From assembly GCA_002794785.1 (NCBI GenBank), contig NBBA01000017.1:1-64000 (forward strand): a DNA stretch of 64,000 nucleotides, read 5' to 3'. Of the stretch, positions 24,022 to 35,413 are shown piece after piece (the stretch's first letter is position 1; the number at the start of each line of letters is the position of its first letter). Source of the DNA: Coniferiporia sulphurascens (Eukaryota; Basidiomycota; Agaricomycetes; Hymenochaetales; Hymenochaetaceae). Both the position numbers and the translations under genes were made by a program. Under the pieces are notes generated by a model. The model saw nothing but the letters and a program-made list of their open reading frames with translations. It had not been told where the DNA came from and did no database searches.

Positions 24022-24470
24022 GTTGGGAGTTAAGTTGTTGATGGTAGTGTAAGTACTACTTAGTACTACTTCGGGACATACGGCGCGGGTTTCGCCCGCT
24101 CGGGTCTATCCGTGCGGCTGGGATCGACAGTCCATCATGGTTAATCATCGCTTACGAATTCAAGCTCAAGTGTCAAGACACGAATATAATGCATTTCTGG
24201 GTTGCAGAATTATTCAATGCAAGGTACATTCAATGGATTAAGGACAATATTAATAGCAGACAGGCGATAACATGCAGTTGCTCATAAACATGACCCAATG
24301 ATAGCGCACGTGCAAGTTCAACAATTAATGACTGGTCAGCAGCATTCAAGGACTCATAGTGTCAGAGGGCTGACTTACCAGTGGCTGTGGCAGAACAAAA
24401 CATAATTGAGTGAGTGCCCGCCCACCTCACCCACCCTGGCGCCAATGTCGAGGCCAGGCCCCGCTTGATG
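24022..24470. other. Intergenic, SDR promoter side
   Basis: Contains a short direct repeat (AGTACTACTTAGTACTACTT at about 24053-24072) just upstream of the dehydrogenase. No gene is seen. Confidence 0.5.
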
Positions 24471-24477
24471 AAGCCGT

Positions 24478-24695
24478 CCCGCCGAAGGGGTCTTCTTTGT
24501 CACGCCTATCCGTCCGCGTCCGCCTCGTCCCGCCGGAGGGGTCTTCTTCGTCAAGTCCATCCATCTCGTGTCCACCTCGTCGTCCCGCCGAAGGGGTCTT
24601 CTTCGTCAAGCCCATCCACCTCGTGTCCTCCTCGCCGTCCCGCCGAAGGGGTCTTCTTCGTCAAGCCCATCCATCCCGCATCCGCATCGCCATCG
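24478..24695. repeat. Minisatellite, four copies of about 54 bp
   Basis: The block CCCGCCGAAGGGGTCTTCTT with a following TCGTCAAGCCCATCC recurs at about 24479, 24530, 24584 and 24638, so the period is 51-54 bp with a few substitutions. All frames stay open across it because the period is a multiple of three, which creates misleading long ORFs on both strands. Confidence 0.8.
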
Positions 24696-24717
24696 TCGAG
24701 AGCACCCTGTAAAAGAA

Positions 24718-24825
24718 AAAAGAGCCAGAGCCAGTCGCCAGTCCCAGTCACAGAGCCAGAGTCAGTCGCCAGTCCCAGAGATAGAGCCAGTCGCCAGTCC
24801 CAGAGCAGTCCCAGAGCCACTCAAA
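24718..24825. repeat. Short tandem repeat, CAGTCGCCAGTCCCAGAG-type
   Basis: Imperfect repeats of about 18-30 bp built from AGAGCCAG, CAGTCGCCAGTCCCAGAG and related units lie directly after the minisatellite. A looser CTCAGGCTCTCA repeat continues to about 25075. Confidence 0.7.
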
Positions 24826-25075
24826 CTAAATCTAAGACCCGGGAGTGAGTCGATATGCGAAAGTCAAGAATTTCAGAACTTACCTCTCACAACTCAGGCT
24901 CTCTCACTACTATCTCACCTGCGAAAAGAAAGTGTATAGTAAGTAATGACGGAGAGGAAGAAAAGATTTGGTCGGACACTCACGATCTCAACTCAGGCTC
25001 TCACGATCTCAGGCTACTATCAGTACTCAGTCAATCTCACGCTCAGAGAACTCAGAACTCAATCTCAGGCCTGTG

Positions 25076-26413
25076 TTCATCTTGAGGCACACGGTGCTTG
25101 AGGCAGACATGGCGGGGCGCTTGAGGCAGACGTGTCAGCATACCACATAGAATACATTACGCACCTTTGGTCTTGATGTCTTGATCCGGTCTTGATGGCC
25201 CGAGGGCGGGGTCGGAGTCCTATAATAACAGATGAATGAGTCTCGTGTCGATGCTCAGACTTACCTCCTCCGATACTCACGATGGCGTCCAGGGGGTCAC
25301 TTTGAGCCACATAAGAGGATGTCAGCAGGGAGGATATACCAGAGATCGAAGCGACTGTTACTTACTTCCGTTAGAATGTAGGAGCGCGTTGCCACTCTCT
25401 TGCCTCCCCATCGAGCTCTAGCCACCAGCTCTACCACCAGACCGTACATGCCGTGCTATCTACCGACTAGGAACCGCCCACCTATGATAGATGAGGTTAG
25501 TAGTGGCAGTAGGGGTAGGTGGCACGACGTACCTGCAGGCTAGTGGTGGCAGCGTTGAAGGACGATGAGAGGAGAGGCAGGTCAGCGGGTGAGAGTATGT
25601 GAAGGGGGGGAAGGGAGGGGGAAGGGGGAGAGGACGCACGCGGAGGCAGACTAGGCTGAACCCCCAGGCATTGCAATACCCGCGATGGTGGGGGTTCTGA
25701 GGAAAAAAGTAGGGGGGGCCACGGCCCTCTTTTATAGACAAACCTGCTAATGTGGCTGGCAGGCTGTCACAGCGTTACAAAGTCACGACGGTCAGCCTCA
25801 TATTGTCAGCCCAATCAGCCCTTGGAACGGTACGGAGGGTGAGATTTACTCGAATTGGGTAGGATAGAACGACCCACGAAATTTGCACCGCTGGGTGGAA
25901 GGAGGCGTAGTGCGTGGCAGAGCGCCTGTGGAGTTGAGCTTGGACGCGTTGTTGTTGTTTATTTACGCGTCAAGGAGGACACGGAAGCATCCAAAGAGGC
26001 TTCGGCCCCGAACCATCGGCTGTTCGCGGCTTAGACGGCAAACTTTGTATGGCGCTCCATCAATCTGGGGGATTTCTGACCATTTTTCCCGTGAACTCTC
26101 GGGGCGTCCATACCCATCCTCTCCCCCATGCCAGCCCGAGGCAGGGGACATGGCCATTGCGGCTGGGTCGTCGTCATAGATGAAGTCATTTATCTGCTCG
26201 AACGCTATTGGTTGCTGTCAGCCCAAGCAAAACAAAAATAGATCTCTGGCTGACACTGCACGACCTACCCTTCGTACACACATTAGGGCCGGCATTGGTG
26301 GCAACTTTCCCTCTGCCTTCCAGGTGCACACGAAGGGATCCAAAACGCTCAGTCACACCCACGCAAGAAAAAGAAAAAGCAAGAAATAATCATTCGTAAA
26401 TCACACGACTAAC
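25076..26413. other. Low-complexity intergenic DNA
   Basis: Includes a G-rich tract at about 25602-25633 and a GC-rich region at 25880-26180 that is open for about 98 codons on the plus strand and about 65 on the minus strand, with no recognisable domain. No gene called. Confidence 0.5.
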
Positions 26414-28587
26414 TCATAGCTTCGCGTCCTTCGGCATCTTCTTCATTGCCTGACGCACCCCGAGGTCTCCCATAACATCCTCTGCTCCTCCCAGGATCGC
26501 GTCGAATGGAGACGTGCGATGGAACTACATGGCAGTGGAATGAGGTCCATTTCAAATTTCAAGAGGGCGTGATAATTGAGCAAGGGTAAGAGAAAGAAAC
26601 AGCGGCGAAAAAAATGGAAGCACGAACGTTCTCGATGAGTCTGCCCATTCCTGTCGATGTGATGCCGCGTCCACCGAATATCTGCGTGGCTTCCTCGGCT
26701 ATCTCGCGCCCGCATTTGGTGATAAACCTGAACGGGGGTGATTGCAGTTTAGTTCAAAGGGAAAGGAACACCATAGACCAGTACAAAGCTTGAACTAACA
26801 TTTTGAGCAAAGCGATCTGGCCAGCGAGCTTGTCTGACTGATCCTCATACGACATCTAGCCCGGTCAACGTCAGTAATCTTACTGTGCTCGCCAAGGGAC
26901 ACTGGACTGAATTTACATTGTTCATTTGATGCGTTATCGACTCGAGCCAGCCCTGGCACGCTTCAACGCGGGCTATCATACCCGCGATTTTGGCACGCAC
27001 AACTGCCTGCGTAAGAAGGGATTTCCCGAATACAATCCGTTGGTTTGCCCACCTGAAATAGAGGGATGAGGAAGAGAGAACATAGGAGAAAACGCTCCAA
27101 AGGAGAGACAAAGCACACACTTTAAGCATTCCTCAACGATCAACCGTTGTGTGCGAGCGCTGATGCATACAATCATCCACCGCTCGTGATTGAAGTTACT
27201 GAGGATGACCTGTTCCCAAATAACTAGCCGTTAGGATCTGCCGGTTTATAAAGACCATAGTGACTTACCCTCATACCGTCCCCTACTTCTCCAATTGTAT
27301 TCTCCAACGGGACTTTCACGTTGTCAAAAGTGACAAAAGATGTCCCAGCAGTCGCCGAGTAGCTTGTCTTCACAGGACGCGTTTCGACTCCTTCTCCTCT
27401 CGGTATGAGGAGTACGACATATCCACCATCCTTTCCATCCCTCTCTACCCTGCACGCCGTGGTGAAGAAGTCCGCAAACATTCCATTCGTAATCCACTTT
27501 TTCGTGCCATTAACGACCCAGTGTTTCTTGCCGCCATTTTCCTGAGCTAGTGTGGCAGTCGTTTGCATCCCGCCGACGTCACTGCCCGCAAAGGCCTCCG
27601 AAATCGCAAGACAGATGAACTTCTTTCCAGAAAGCACGTCCGGGACGACACGAGCTTGCAGCTCCGGGGTACCATAGTTGAGCACAGGAGGCAGGCCAAT
27701 TACCCCGCCCGAGAGGAGTCCGTCCATTGACCCACGTAGCCCGAGGCGTCCGTATTCGAAGGAAATGATGAGTTCGTGGAAGTAGTCAAACTCTTCAGGC
27801 TTGACCACTCCGCCCATGAGCGTACGTCCCTTCAGGTGCTTCCCAGGCCCGAGACGCATTGCGTGGATATTCATATCACTGTAATGCGTTTTCGTTAATG
27901 TATAACGTAACGAGTAAATACCCAGCAACGCTACTCACGACATCTTGTCAATCACACCTTGAGAAATCTTCTTCCCATTCAACTCGCATTGCTCCATTTC
28001 AGGTGCAATTACTTCGTTCACGAACTTACGGACGGCCTTCTGGAAACGACGGTGGTTATCCGAGTAATACGGATTGTGGAACCCATCAGCGAGCCACGTT
28101 GGCTCAGCATATGGAACCGACGAAAGCCCGTCCGCTGCGAGGGGCTTCACGAGTTCCGTACGTCCTGCGAGAGTGCCTATCTGAAGGCGGGCATACTGTG
28201 GGCGGAGGAGTACTTCGTGTCGATGCAACCCGAAGAATGCGTCGGTCGCGTCCTTACCGGCTGTAATAGCCATGAGGTAACCGGCCAAAGGAACTCAAGT
28301 TAAACTGGAACTTGCCTATAGATTTTGCAAGCAGAACTGCCGCTCCGCCCGGATGTAAGTCTGCAAAGCGCGAAACATCATAGACTTTTGCGTCAATCAC
28401 AATCCACTTTATACGAAATATTCGTTTAATCGTCTGCGAGTACCTGCACGAAACGACCCGTGCTTACCAAGTTTCCCGCTGAATTGTGCTGCCCGCAAAT
28501 TAAAGGAGGGTCCATTCAGAAGCATATCTCGTCGCTCACCTTTTGCACCTCCTCGGAAGAGTATTCCTTAAGCCCCTTGCCCGACAT
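26414..28587 (-). CDS. Cytochrome b5-acyl-CoA dehydrogenase fusion with C-terminal AKL
   Basis: Ten exons (28587-28540, 28488-28468, 28406-28316, 28260-27939, 27878-27269, 27209-27121, 27052-26917, 26855-26800, 26727-26628, 26524-26414) give 527 residues. Residues 1-95 form a cytochrome b5 domain: WIVIDAKVYDVSRFADLHPGG, then FFGLHRHEVL, with the two haem-ligand His regions. From about residue 130 comes an acyl-CoA dehydrogenase with LAISEAFAGSDVGGMQTTAT, WVVNGTKKWITNGMFADFF, the FAD-contact QIFGGRGIT and a C-terminal SPFDAILGGAEDVMGDLG. It would oxidise an acyl-CoA and might pass electrons to its own haem. The last residues are KDAKL, a PTS1-type peroxisomal signal. Intron 3 (28261-28315) has a GC donor. 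Such fusions are known in fungi. Confidence 0.94.
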
Positions 28588-28827
28588 TCTGCTTGTTATG
28601 AGGGTTGTCGCCTTTGGAGTAGGGGGCCAAGACGGTGGTCCTCTGGCAAGTTGAAGTTACCGGCGGACTCTCACCTCGATGATCGACACGCCGGCAATAA
28701 TCACGTGTCATCCAGTCGGGCGTAACACGCGAATAAAATGAGTTTCTTTTGTCAGCTCGTGATTACCGTATTCACCAACAGGATACATTGGACAATGATA
28801 AACATTTTACGACTATTCAAAAAGCAA
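28588..28827. other. Upstream region of the cytochrome b5-acyl-CoA dehydrogenase
   Basis: Promoter side of the fusion gene. CACCTCGAT and similar GC patches are present but no clear TATA box. No gene. Confidence 0.4.
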
Positions 28828-28918
28828 TGACCAAGGAGGGAATTGAACCCCCATCCCTAAGCCTCTAGGACCATATGTGTTCAAACTTTGAACAACCGGG
28901 CGTTCTAACCCCTGGACT
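28828..28918 (-). tRNA. tRNA-like sequence, intron-containing or degenerate
   Basis: The minus strand has a T-arm-like GGGGGTTCAATTCCCTC and an acceptor-like CTTGGTCA, preceded by a D-arm-like GGTTAGAACGCC and a loop GTCCTAG whose centre would be anticodon CCT (Arg). About 26 extra bases, including the palindrome GTTCAAAGTTTGAAC, sit before that loop like an intron. The 5' and 3' acceptor strands pair only partly, so it may be a pseudo-tRNA. Confidence 0.4.
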
Positions 28919-29024
28919 CGTGCCAACACCCCCGGCCGAGAGGTGCCCTTGCCACCAATCATATCGTATTCATTGGAGTTTCTTCTCCCTTACGCAACAA
29001 GGCTCATAACCTATTCTGGTAAGA

Positions 29025-29097
29025 TGGCCAAGGGGGGCTTCGAGCCAATACCCTCAAGTCACTCTAGGACAGTGTTCTACCATTGAACTACTGGGTC
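29025..29097 (-). tRNA. tRNA-like sequence of 73 nt, possible tRNA-Arg(CCT) or pseudogene
   Basis: The minus strand begins GACCCAG, followed by a perfect D-arm (GTTC-AATGGTA-GAAC), an anticodon arm with stem CACT/AGTG and loop GTCCTAG, and an end CTTGGCCA. The length is normal, but two acceptor pairs mismatch and the T-arm stem (ATTGG against CCCCC) is poorly paired. It shares the anticodon loop and 3' end with its neighbour 107 bp away. Confidence 0.42.
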
Positions 29098-29515
29098 TGG
29101 CAACCCGATGGCGTACTTGTCAGAACACTACCCAGTATTATACGCAAGGCGCGTCGTTACCGTAAAGACGATCGAAAACCACCATCCTATTATTAACGGC
29201 TGGTCCAGATTCTATAACCGTACACGAGAGGAGACTACGAAAGGGGGAAGAGGTAACAACTGGAGGTCGGCGCTATAGTGAATGAATATTATAAGGTATG
29301 GACGGCGGGGTAACTACTGATCCAATAATCCAACGGATAAAAGGGGCAACAAAATGGGTAGATGTGTCATGGTGAGAGCTACGAGCAGAAAGTGAGAGAC
29401 GGGCAAGTGTAAGTCAGGAAGAGACCGTGAGGTATAAACAAGTACAGGTATGTGTATATGCCGAGATATCCGATGATGCGATGGGTCCAAAAAACAAAGC
29501 GAGAGCGGGACAAGA
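29098..29515. other. Intergenic between tRNA-like sequences and the kinesin gene 3' end
   Basis: Minus-strand frames here lie beyond the kinesin stop codon and show no domain. Nothing else is seen. Confidence 0.5.
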
Positions 29516-32500
29516 CTATGAGGGGAGACGCGTGGGGTCCAATTTAGTGATCCATGATTGGAGCTCCTTCGCGTTTGGCGCGGCGAGAGCGTACGAGTTC
29601 GAAGCAGTAAACAGGGTAAACATAAACCGTTTCTATATTGACAGTCAGTACATGTCAGAACGGGCAGGCTAGGCAGCTGCTGACATACCCCGAGGAGAGA
29701 CTCCATTTCTGGGTTGCATTCGATGTTCACGCCGCTCAAACCAACGACGGCGGTTTCTTCGTTCTCGTCAGAGTGGGCGTAAATATTGAGATACGGCCTG
29801 ACAAGGTTAGGCCCGATAGGTCAATGAATCCCAAGCGCTCAGAGCAGGAGGGTACACATACCTCTTCAGAACGAACCACCGTCGCTCCCAAGTATTTTCC
29901 CTGGCGTCAGTTAGGATCATCAAGTGACCTTTCTTGGTAGGATTGTCGCTATTGGCAGTTAATTGGATTAACATTCAAATTGGAGAGAACGGGACCTTAC
30001 CTTCGTGAGATGAGCTTCGCACTAGCTACGAACTTCGGCTCAGGGAAGAATTCAAACCCATTGACCTTGGCCAAGGAGCTCTTCTTCTTAGACTCGGCAT
30101 CTGGGGGCTCTTGGCTCAGAATAATCTGTCAAGAAAACGTATAAGGTTACGGAATACTCGGACAGAATACATTGATGGCCGTACCTTTCCGGTATGTCCG
30201 AACTTCTTTTGCCAGAGAGTCAGTGCCTTCTGCAAGACCTCCTCCGAACCCCAGATTGCTGATCCAGATTGTGTCGCTGAGGAGGGAGATGCCGAAAGTA
30301 CAGTGCGAATCGCTTGCACGTCTGCGGCTCGCCGTTCGGTCGTGACAAGCCTATCATGATCCTCGACGACCGAGATACCCCGAGGTTTCCAGGAACCCAG
30401 TGCCTCCTCTCCGCGTACATATTTTTCGGAAGTGTCTAAACGCCACAGGTCTTCGGGAGAGCGAGTAAGGGGAGGCGTCAATTTCACACTAAAGACCGTG
30501 CTACTTTTCGACAAGACCTTGGACGAGCCGAAGAAGGACATGAACTTAGAGGGCGGGCCAGCGTCACGAGTGAACATTGCAACAGCTACGTCCATGTTGA
30601 ACTGAATGGGATCGCTGCAAGTTTCGACGGATACGAACCAATTGACTTGGAGCAAAACACGATGGTTTGATGCTGTGACACGATTCAGGAGGAAAGAGTC
30701 GTGCATACTCGAGTCCCAGAGAGCAGTCGCGGTCAATGAACCCGAGCCATCAGGTTTAAACTCGACCTCTTGCTGCTTCAGCACAGTGAGATCATGCATC
30801 GCTTTCGATGCAGACTCGTGAACGCGGCCTTTGGGATCCAATAGGCGCACGTTACCGATGCGAACCCTAGTAATCTCTATCCAAGGCAGTTGACGCCCAG
30901 AATTTGAACTGAGTGTGAGCGTCAAACGTCGCTGCAAGCCCTGATGAAGGGAGAAACGCCCAGGATCGAGGGGACTCTGAGAAATAACTGGGACTGGTAC
31001 ATACTGACCATCGGGGGCCAGTTCGCGCACCTGGAGCCAAGTCGCAACATCGTGCGTCTCCTCTACGAGAAAATCTGTCTCTGAACGGCGCATATTAGGT
31101 TGAGTAACCCGTTTGCTTTCTTGGACATCAGGTACTGCGCTGCGTGATGGGCTCTTTTGCTCGCGCATTTCGTCCCAGCGTTCTAGACGCTCTAAGTAAG
31201 TCGGAGTGACACGACTGAAGAATTCTACGGGTGCATAGCCTTGCCGGAGGTGCAGCCCTATCTTCGAAGTAACAGCTATGGAGAATGATCGACGTAGTTT
31301 CATGTCAGAGAGAGATGAAGTCTCTAGATCTACAACATTTGAGGAGAATACTTCCTCGGACGTCAAGGAGGGACCAAAGAACGACGATAGCCGGACCTGA
31401 ATATGGGAGGCAGAAAAGTCACGAGTTGAAAGGCCTTTCACAGAGTCCACGGTCAGAACAAACGAGAGTTTGCTCCCATTGGGTAGCGTATGAGGGATTG
31501 GCGAAGGAGGTCTTGTGGATGGAACAGACCCATTGGCGTGTTTAGTGGGCATAATAACATTCGTAACCTTGAGTTCAACACGACAAGAACCAATAGCCTC
31601 AGCCGTATATCTGCAGAAGATCGGAGCTATGCATGTTGAGGACATTCTACGCGACAGAGCCGCGAGCGAGACCAGTGCATTGCCTATGAAAGAGTAATCG
31701 GGGGCAGGCGAATCATAAAATGGTTCCTCTGATGAGAAGTGCTGTGAATATGATGGTCTATCGATGAATGTTGTAAGATTCCGCATGCGTTGGAGTTGCT
31801 GTTGTAAGCGGTCAAAAGACCAGATATAGATAGCGTTATGCCGTTTGTCCAAAACCTTGACCGCGACAGATGGTTGAGTGGCTGATGCGAGGGCGGGATC
31901 AACAACGTCGCCAAACTCATCCAAACCAGCAATAGATGCTGCGGCGGATCTTGGAGCTGCCAACGAACCTCCAGACGCTATTGTAAAATTGTATGAAACA
32001 TCTTTTCCTAGTTCTTTGCTACAGAACAATCAGGAGACGAAACACGGAAATGTCATGAGGGAATAATCTTACCTGATAACGTTCGCTTCTTTAAGAGAAA
32101 CAGCGTTTGATAAAACAGATTCAGCCATAGAGAACGAGCGATGCGCCCTCCATTTGTCCAGAACCTTCCGGATCAGGCGCAACTGCTTAGCGGTATAGAT
32201 GACCGGTTCAATGGGCAGTAAATCGGCCGTAGACGCGCCACGGGCCTTGGCGTCCAAGATCCGTTTCATCTGTACCTGAACGAGTTTTAGCTGTGCCTCC
32301 ATCTGATCCTTCTCGGCTTTCAGATCCTCGGCTTCAGAAGAACCACCATCACTCATGGCTTGTAATCGAGATTCAAACTCGGCCTTGTGCATCTCGAGCT
32401 GATTCTGCGCTGTTCGGAGCGAGTTATCGAGGTCCGGGCTGCCATGACTAGGCCCTGCGTCGAGGCTCGTGTCGTCTGTCATCGCGTCGCTTGGCATGGG

Positions 32501-35413
32501 CTTACCTGACTCGCTCCAGACATCATCTGCTTGAGAAAGGCTACTTTCTGGCCTCCTCGCGGTGATATCACGAAGAGTCTTGACTTTGGAGATTTTTTCA
32601 TACAACTTGTTGAGATCTTCGTCTGGGAGGTTATCCAGCGCAGGATCAAGACCAAGACGAGCGAATGCGGCTTCTCGTTTCGCGAAATTCCAATCAACGT
32701 CCTCAAATTCGGCTGACGAAGACGGCGAGTCTGGTCTAGTCACGGGAGTTCCCTGTCCGTCGGTCTCTTGTAGCTCAGCCGCAGTGATGCTCATGTGCAG
32801 TGAACTCCTAGCGGTTACCCTGTCACGCATCTTACGAACCTCTTCCGGATTATTGAAACGGAACACATGATGCTCCCCTATAACAACTTCAAAGACCGTC
32901 TTCAAAGTAGTAAAGTGGAATACATACCCATGATAATCCGGTAACCCGAACGCAATTTGTACGCCTGCAAGCAGTCAGCTTTTTGAGGACGAAACTATAT
33001 ACCTCAGCCTTACCTGACCCAAGGCAATCTCTTTTCCGTTCAAGAACTAAATACTCATGAGAATATGCCAACAATAGTGTACTGAGAAACTTACTGTTAC
33101 ACTGTTCGGTAGGCCATGTAGAGTGACTTTACCATCATTGTTCTCAAAGTAACAATGCTCTTCGGAAATGTTGTCGCCACTCAGACGTATTGCAAGAGAC
33201 TTCTCACTGTCCAATCTCCCTACCTAAATATTGCATATTAGAGAAAAACCCTTCAATCCGGGATCAATCACCTACCAATATTTTCCCAGGTTTTAGTTGA
33301 TAAATTAAACATTCGCTCATAAGTGGATCTGAATTCATTAAATAATCAGTCACACAAAAGTGTTTTAAACCTGGACCCCTGACCTTCGTTCTAAGACACG
33401 TATGAGCATGATGAGTATGTTGTCTACAGTGACTTGAGAAAAAAGTGACTTACCAAATTGACTAGATGCGGCATCTTCAAGTTGGAAACGGGATTTAGTC
33501 TAAGACTCATGAGCTCCGTGGTTAGGCCGGCGCACCTTTTTTGGAGTATGTACTCCCACATTATCCCTTTCAACAGTAATACCCAGTTCCTCAAGCGCTT
33601 TTTCGCGCTCTTTCTGCACTTCTTGAGTACGCTCTAATTTCTCTTCCCAAGTCTCATTTAAGCTCTGCATGAGCTTTTCGCTCGTCTGAAGTTGTTCCTG
33701 AAGCTCAGCCTTGGTAACGGTTTTGATCTGCCCGTCTTTAGTCTGGTATGTGACCTTCTGTTTCTCTAGTGGCACTTTCGGGTCGTAAACATCTTCACTA
33801 TTTGAACCGGAGACCCGGGCTTGAAAGGTATCAGTATGGGAACATTGGCGATGCCAACGTGGTGTCTTTGTACACACCTCTGAGCATTTCAAGCTCCTCT
33901 TTCAGCTCGCGAACGAGTTTGGCGTTAGGGTCCTCGTTGATTATAGCCTTATTCTTGATCTTCTTCGCCTGATCAGCATATCGGAGAGTACTAAGCGTCT
34001 CGTCGTAGTCGGCCGGTGAAATAGCTGCGATCATAGCTGTCTTCGAATTGCCACCGAGGCTGTCCTTGAGCAACCACGTTAAAACCTAAAGTTGGAATAA
34101 GGGCATTTCTTCACTTTGAAGACCGCGTCTGCATACCGAGTCACGGTATGGAATGAAGTCTTCCGCTTTTCCTTTTTTGCCCTTTCGGTTGTCTGACTGA
34201 CTGGCGAGTGCAAGGGACGAAATGACTTTCCCCAGTGTCGTAAGAGACTTGTTAATATTCGCTCCCTCCTTAAGACGTTGCCCTGTTGCGCCTGTCGAAT
34301 TTGCGCGCTCCGAACCTGCCAAGTCAACGAGACTACCAGACCCTAAGTACAACTTCCGCGGTCGTTAACGTATGAACGCACTTGATACGTGACACTTTCT
34401 CCGTGTCTAGGTTAGTGTCCGCGTCGTGTCGCTTCATTGTCAGAAGAAGAGTGAATACCGCATGCGAACGTGACGATGTCTCGTTCATGTTCGTTGCAGC
34501 AACCGTCCGTGCCTTGTTTCCCTCGTCCATCAGCGTCATCATCTCGTCATAGCTTGAGACAACAAGCTTCGAGAGATCTTCAACGTAAGGCCCCAAGCTA
34601 GGATGTTCGCGTACGCGCAGATTTCCAGTATTCTTCGGGTTTAGCAGGTCGCGTACTTTCTCGTTGTATATCTCAATAAACGAGACTTCGACCGTAAACG
34701 TCACGTTCGGATCCGCCGACATCTTGTCACCCACCCGAACGAAAAGCTCGGAGCATGTCAGCGGGATAATACCCTTGTCAGCACCGTCTGCTCAGCCATT
34801 CAGTATCTACTTGCATATTCCAGAGAAAAGTCACGCACAGCCCATCATACTGTACGATTTACCGGAGCCTAAGGTGTATCAGAAAATTGTATGCATACAC
34901 AGAGTTGACATCACACCTGTCTGTCCATCTAAAGGATAATTTAATACGACATTATGCAAGGAATTTATGGAAACTCACATGCTACGATACACGCATTAAA
35001 CCCCGCAAATCCATGGTCCAAAAGCTCCTTCCCCAGATCACTGTATAGCGTGTGTTGAGAGCAATACTTCGGGTCGTCCCTTTCTCCTGCAGACCAGTAG
35101 CTCTTGTCAAAGCTGAACGCCATGGTCTTCTTCTCCGACTGGCGGCCCGACATGGCCTGCGCCTGGGAGCCCCCGGCTTCAGGGGGGTCGAGGAAGGTCT
35201 GATTGCCCTCCATCCGAATGAGCGGCTTCGCTCCGCGGGCGAGCTCTGTTCATCAACAAAGACACGTCGGGGACGAATAATACACGCAGACGGAAAGCAA
35301 CACGATTAGAATTTGGCGCGTCTGTCGCGGCCACAAGCGAGATGCTCACCTCGCGAGTTGAGAGGTCTGCATCGCACGACGACTTTGATGTTGCCATCCC
35401 CAGCCTCCGCCAT
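29516..35413 (-). CDS. unc104: Kinesin-3 (Unc104/KIF1A type) with FHA and PH domains
   Basis: Twenty exons close in phase to 1607 residues: 35413-35350, 35245-34979, 34928-34917, 34868-34839, 34787-34382, 34332-34137, 34085-33878, 33819-33536, 33475-33455, 33390-33384, 33328-33276, 33223-33095, 33046-33014, 32964-32928, 32877-32073, 32018-30185, 30125-30001, 29948-29862, 29797-29689, 29632-29516. The motor starts [14 protein letters not shown], with P-loop GQTGSGKS near 112-119, switch I NETSSRSH at 226-233 and switch II DLAGSER near 263-269. It has a lysine-rich L12 'K-loop' (RKGKKGK) typical of kinesin-3. An FHA domain lies near 485-590 ([21 protein letters not shown]), then coiled coil, a KIF1-type middle region, and a PH domain near 1505-1600 ([20 protein letters not shown]). 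Plus-end-directed motor for vesicles and early endosomes. Confidence 0.96.

Noticed and set aside
24410..24939. Long overlapping frames on both strands
   Set aside because: Produced by the minisatellite whose period is a multiple of three.
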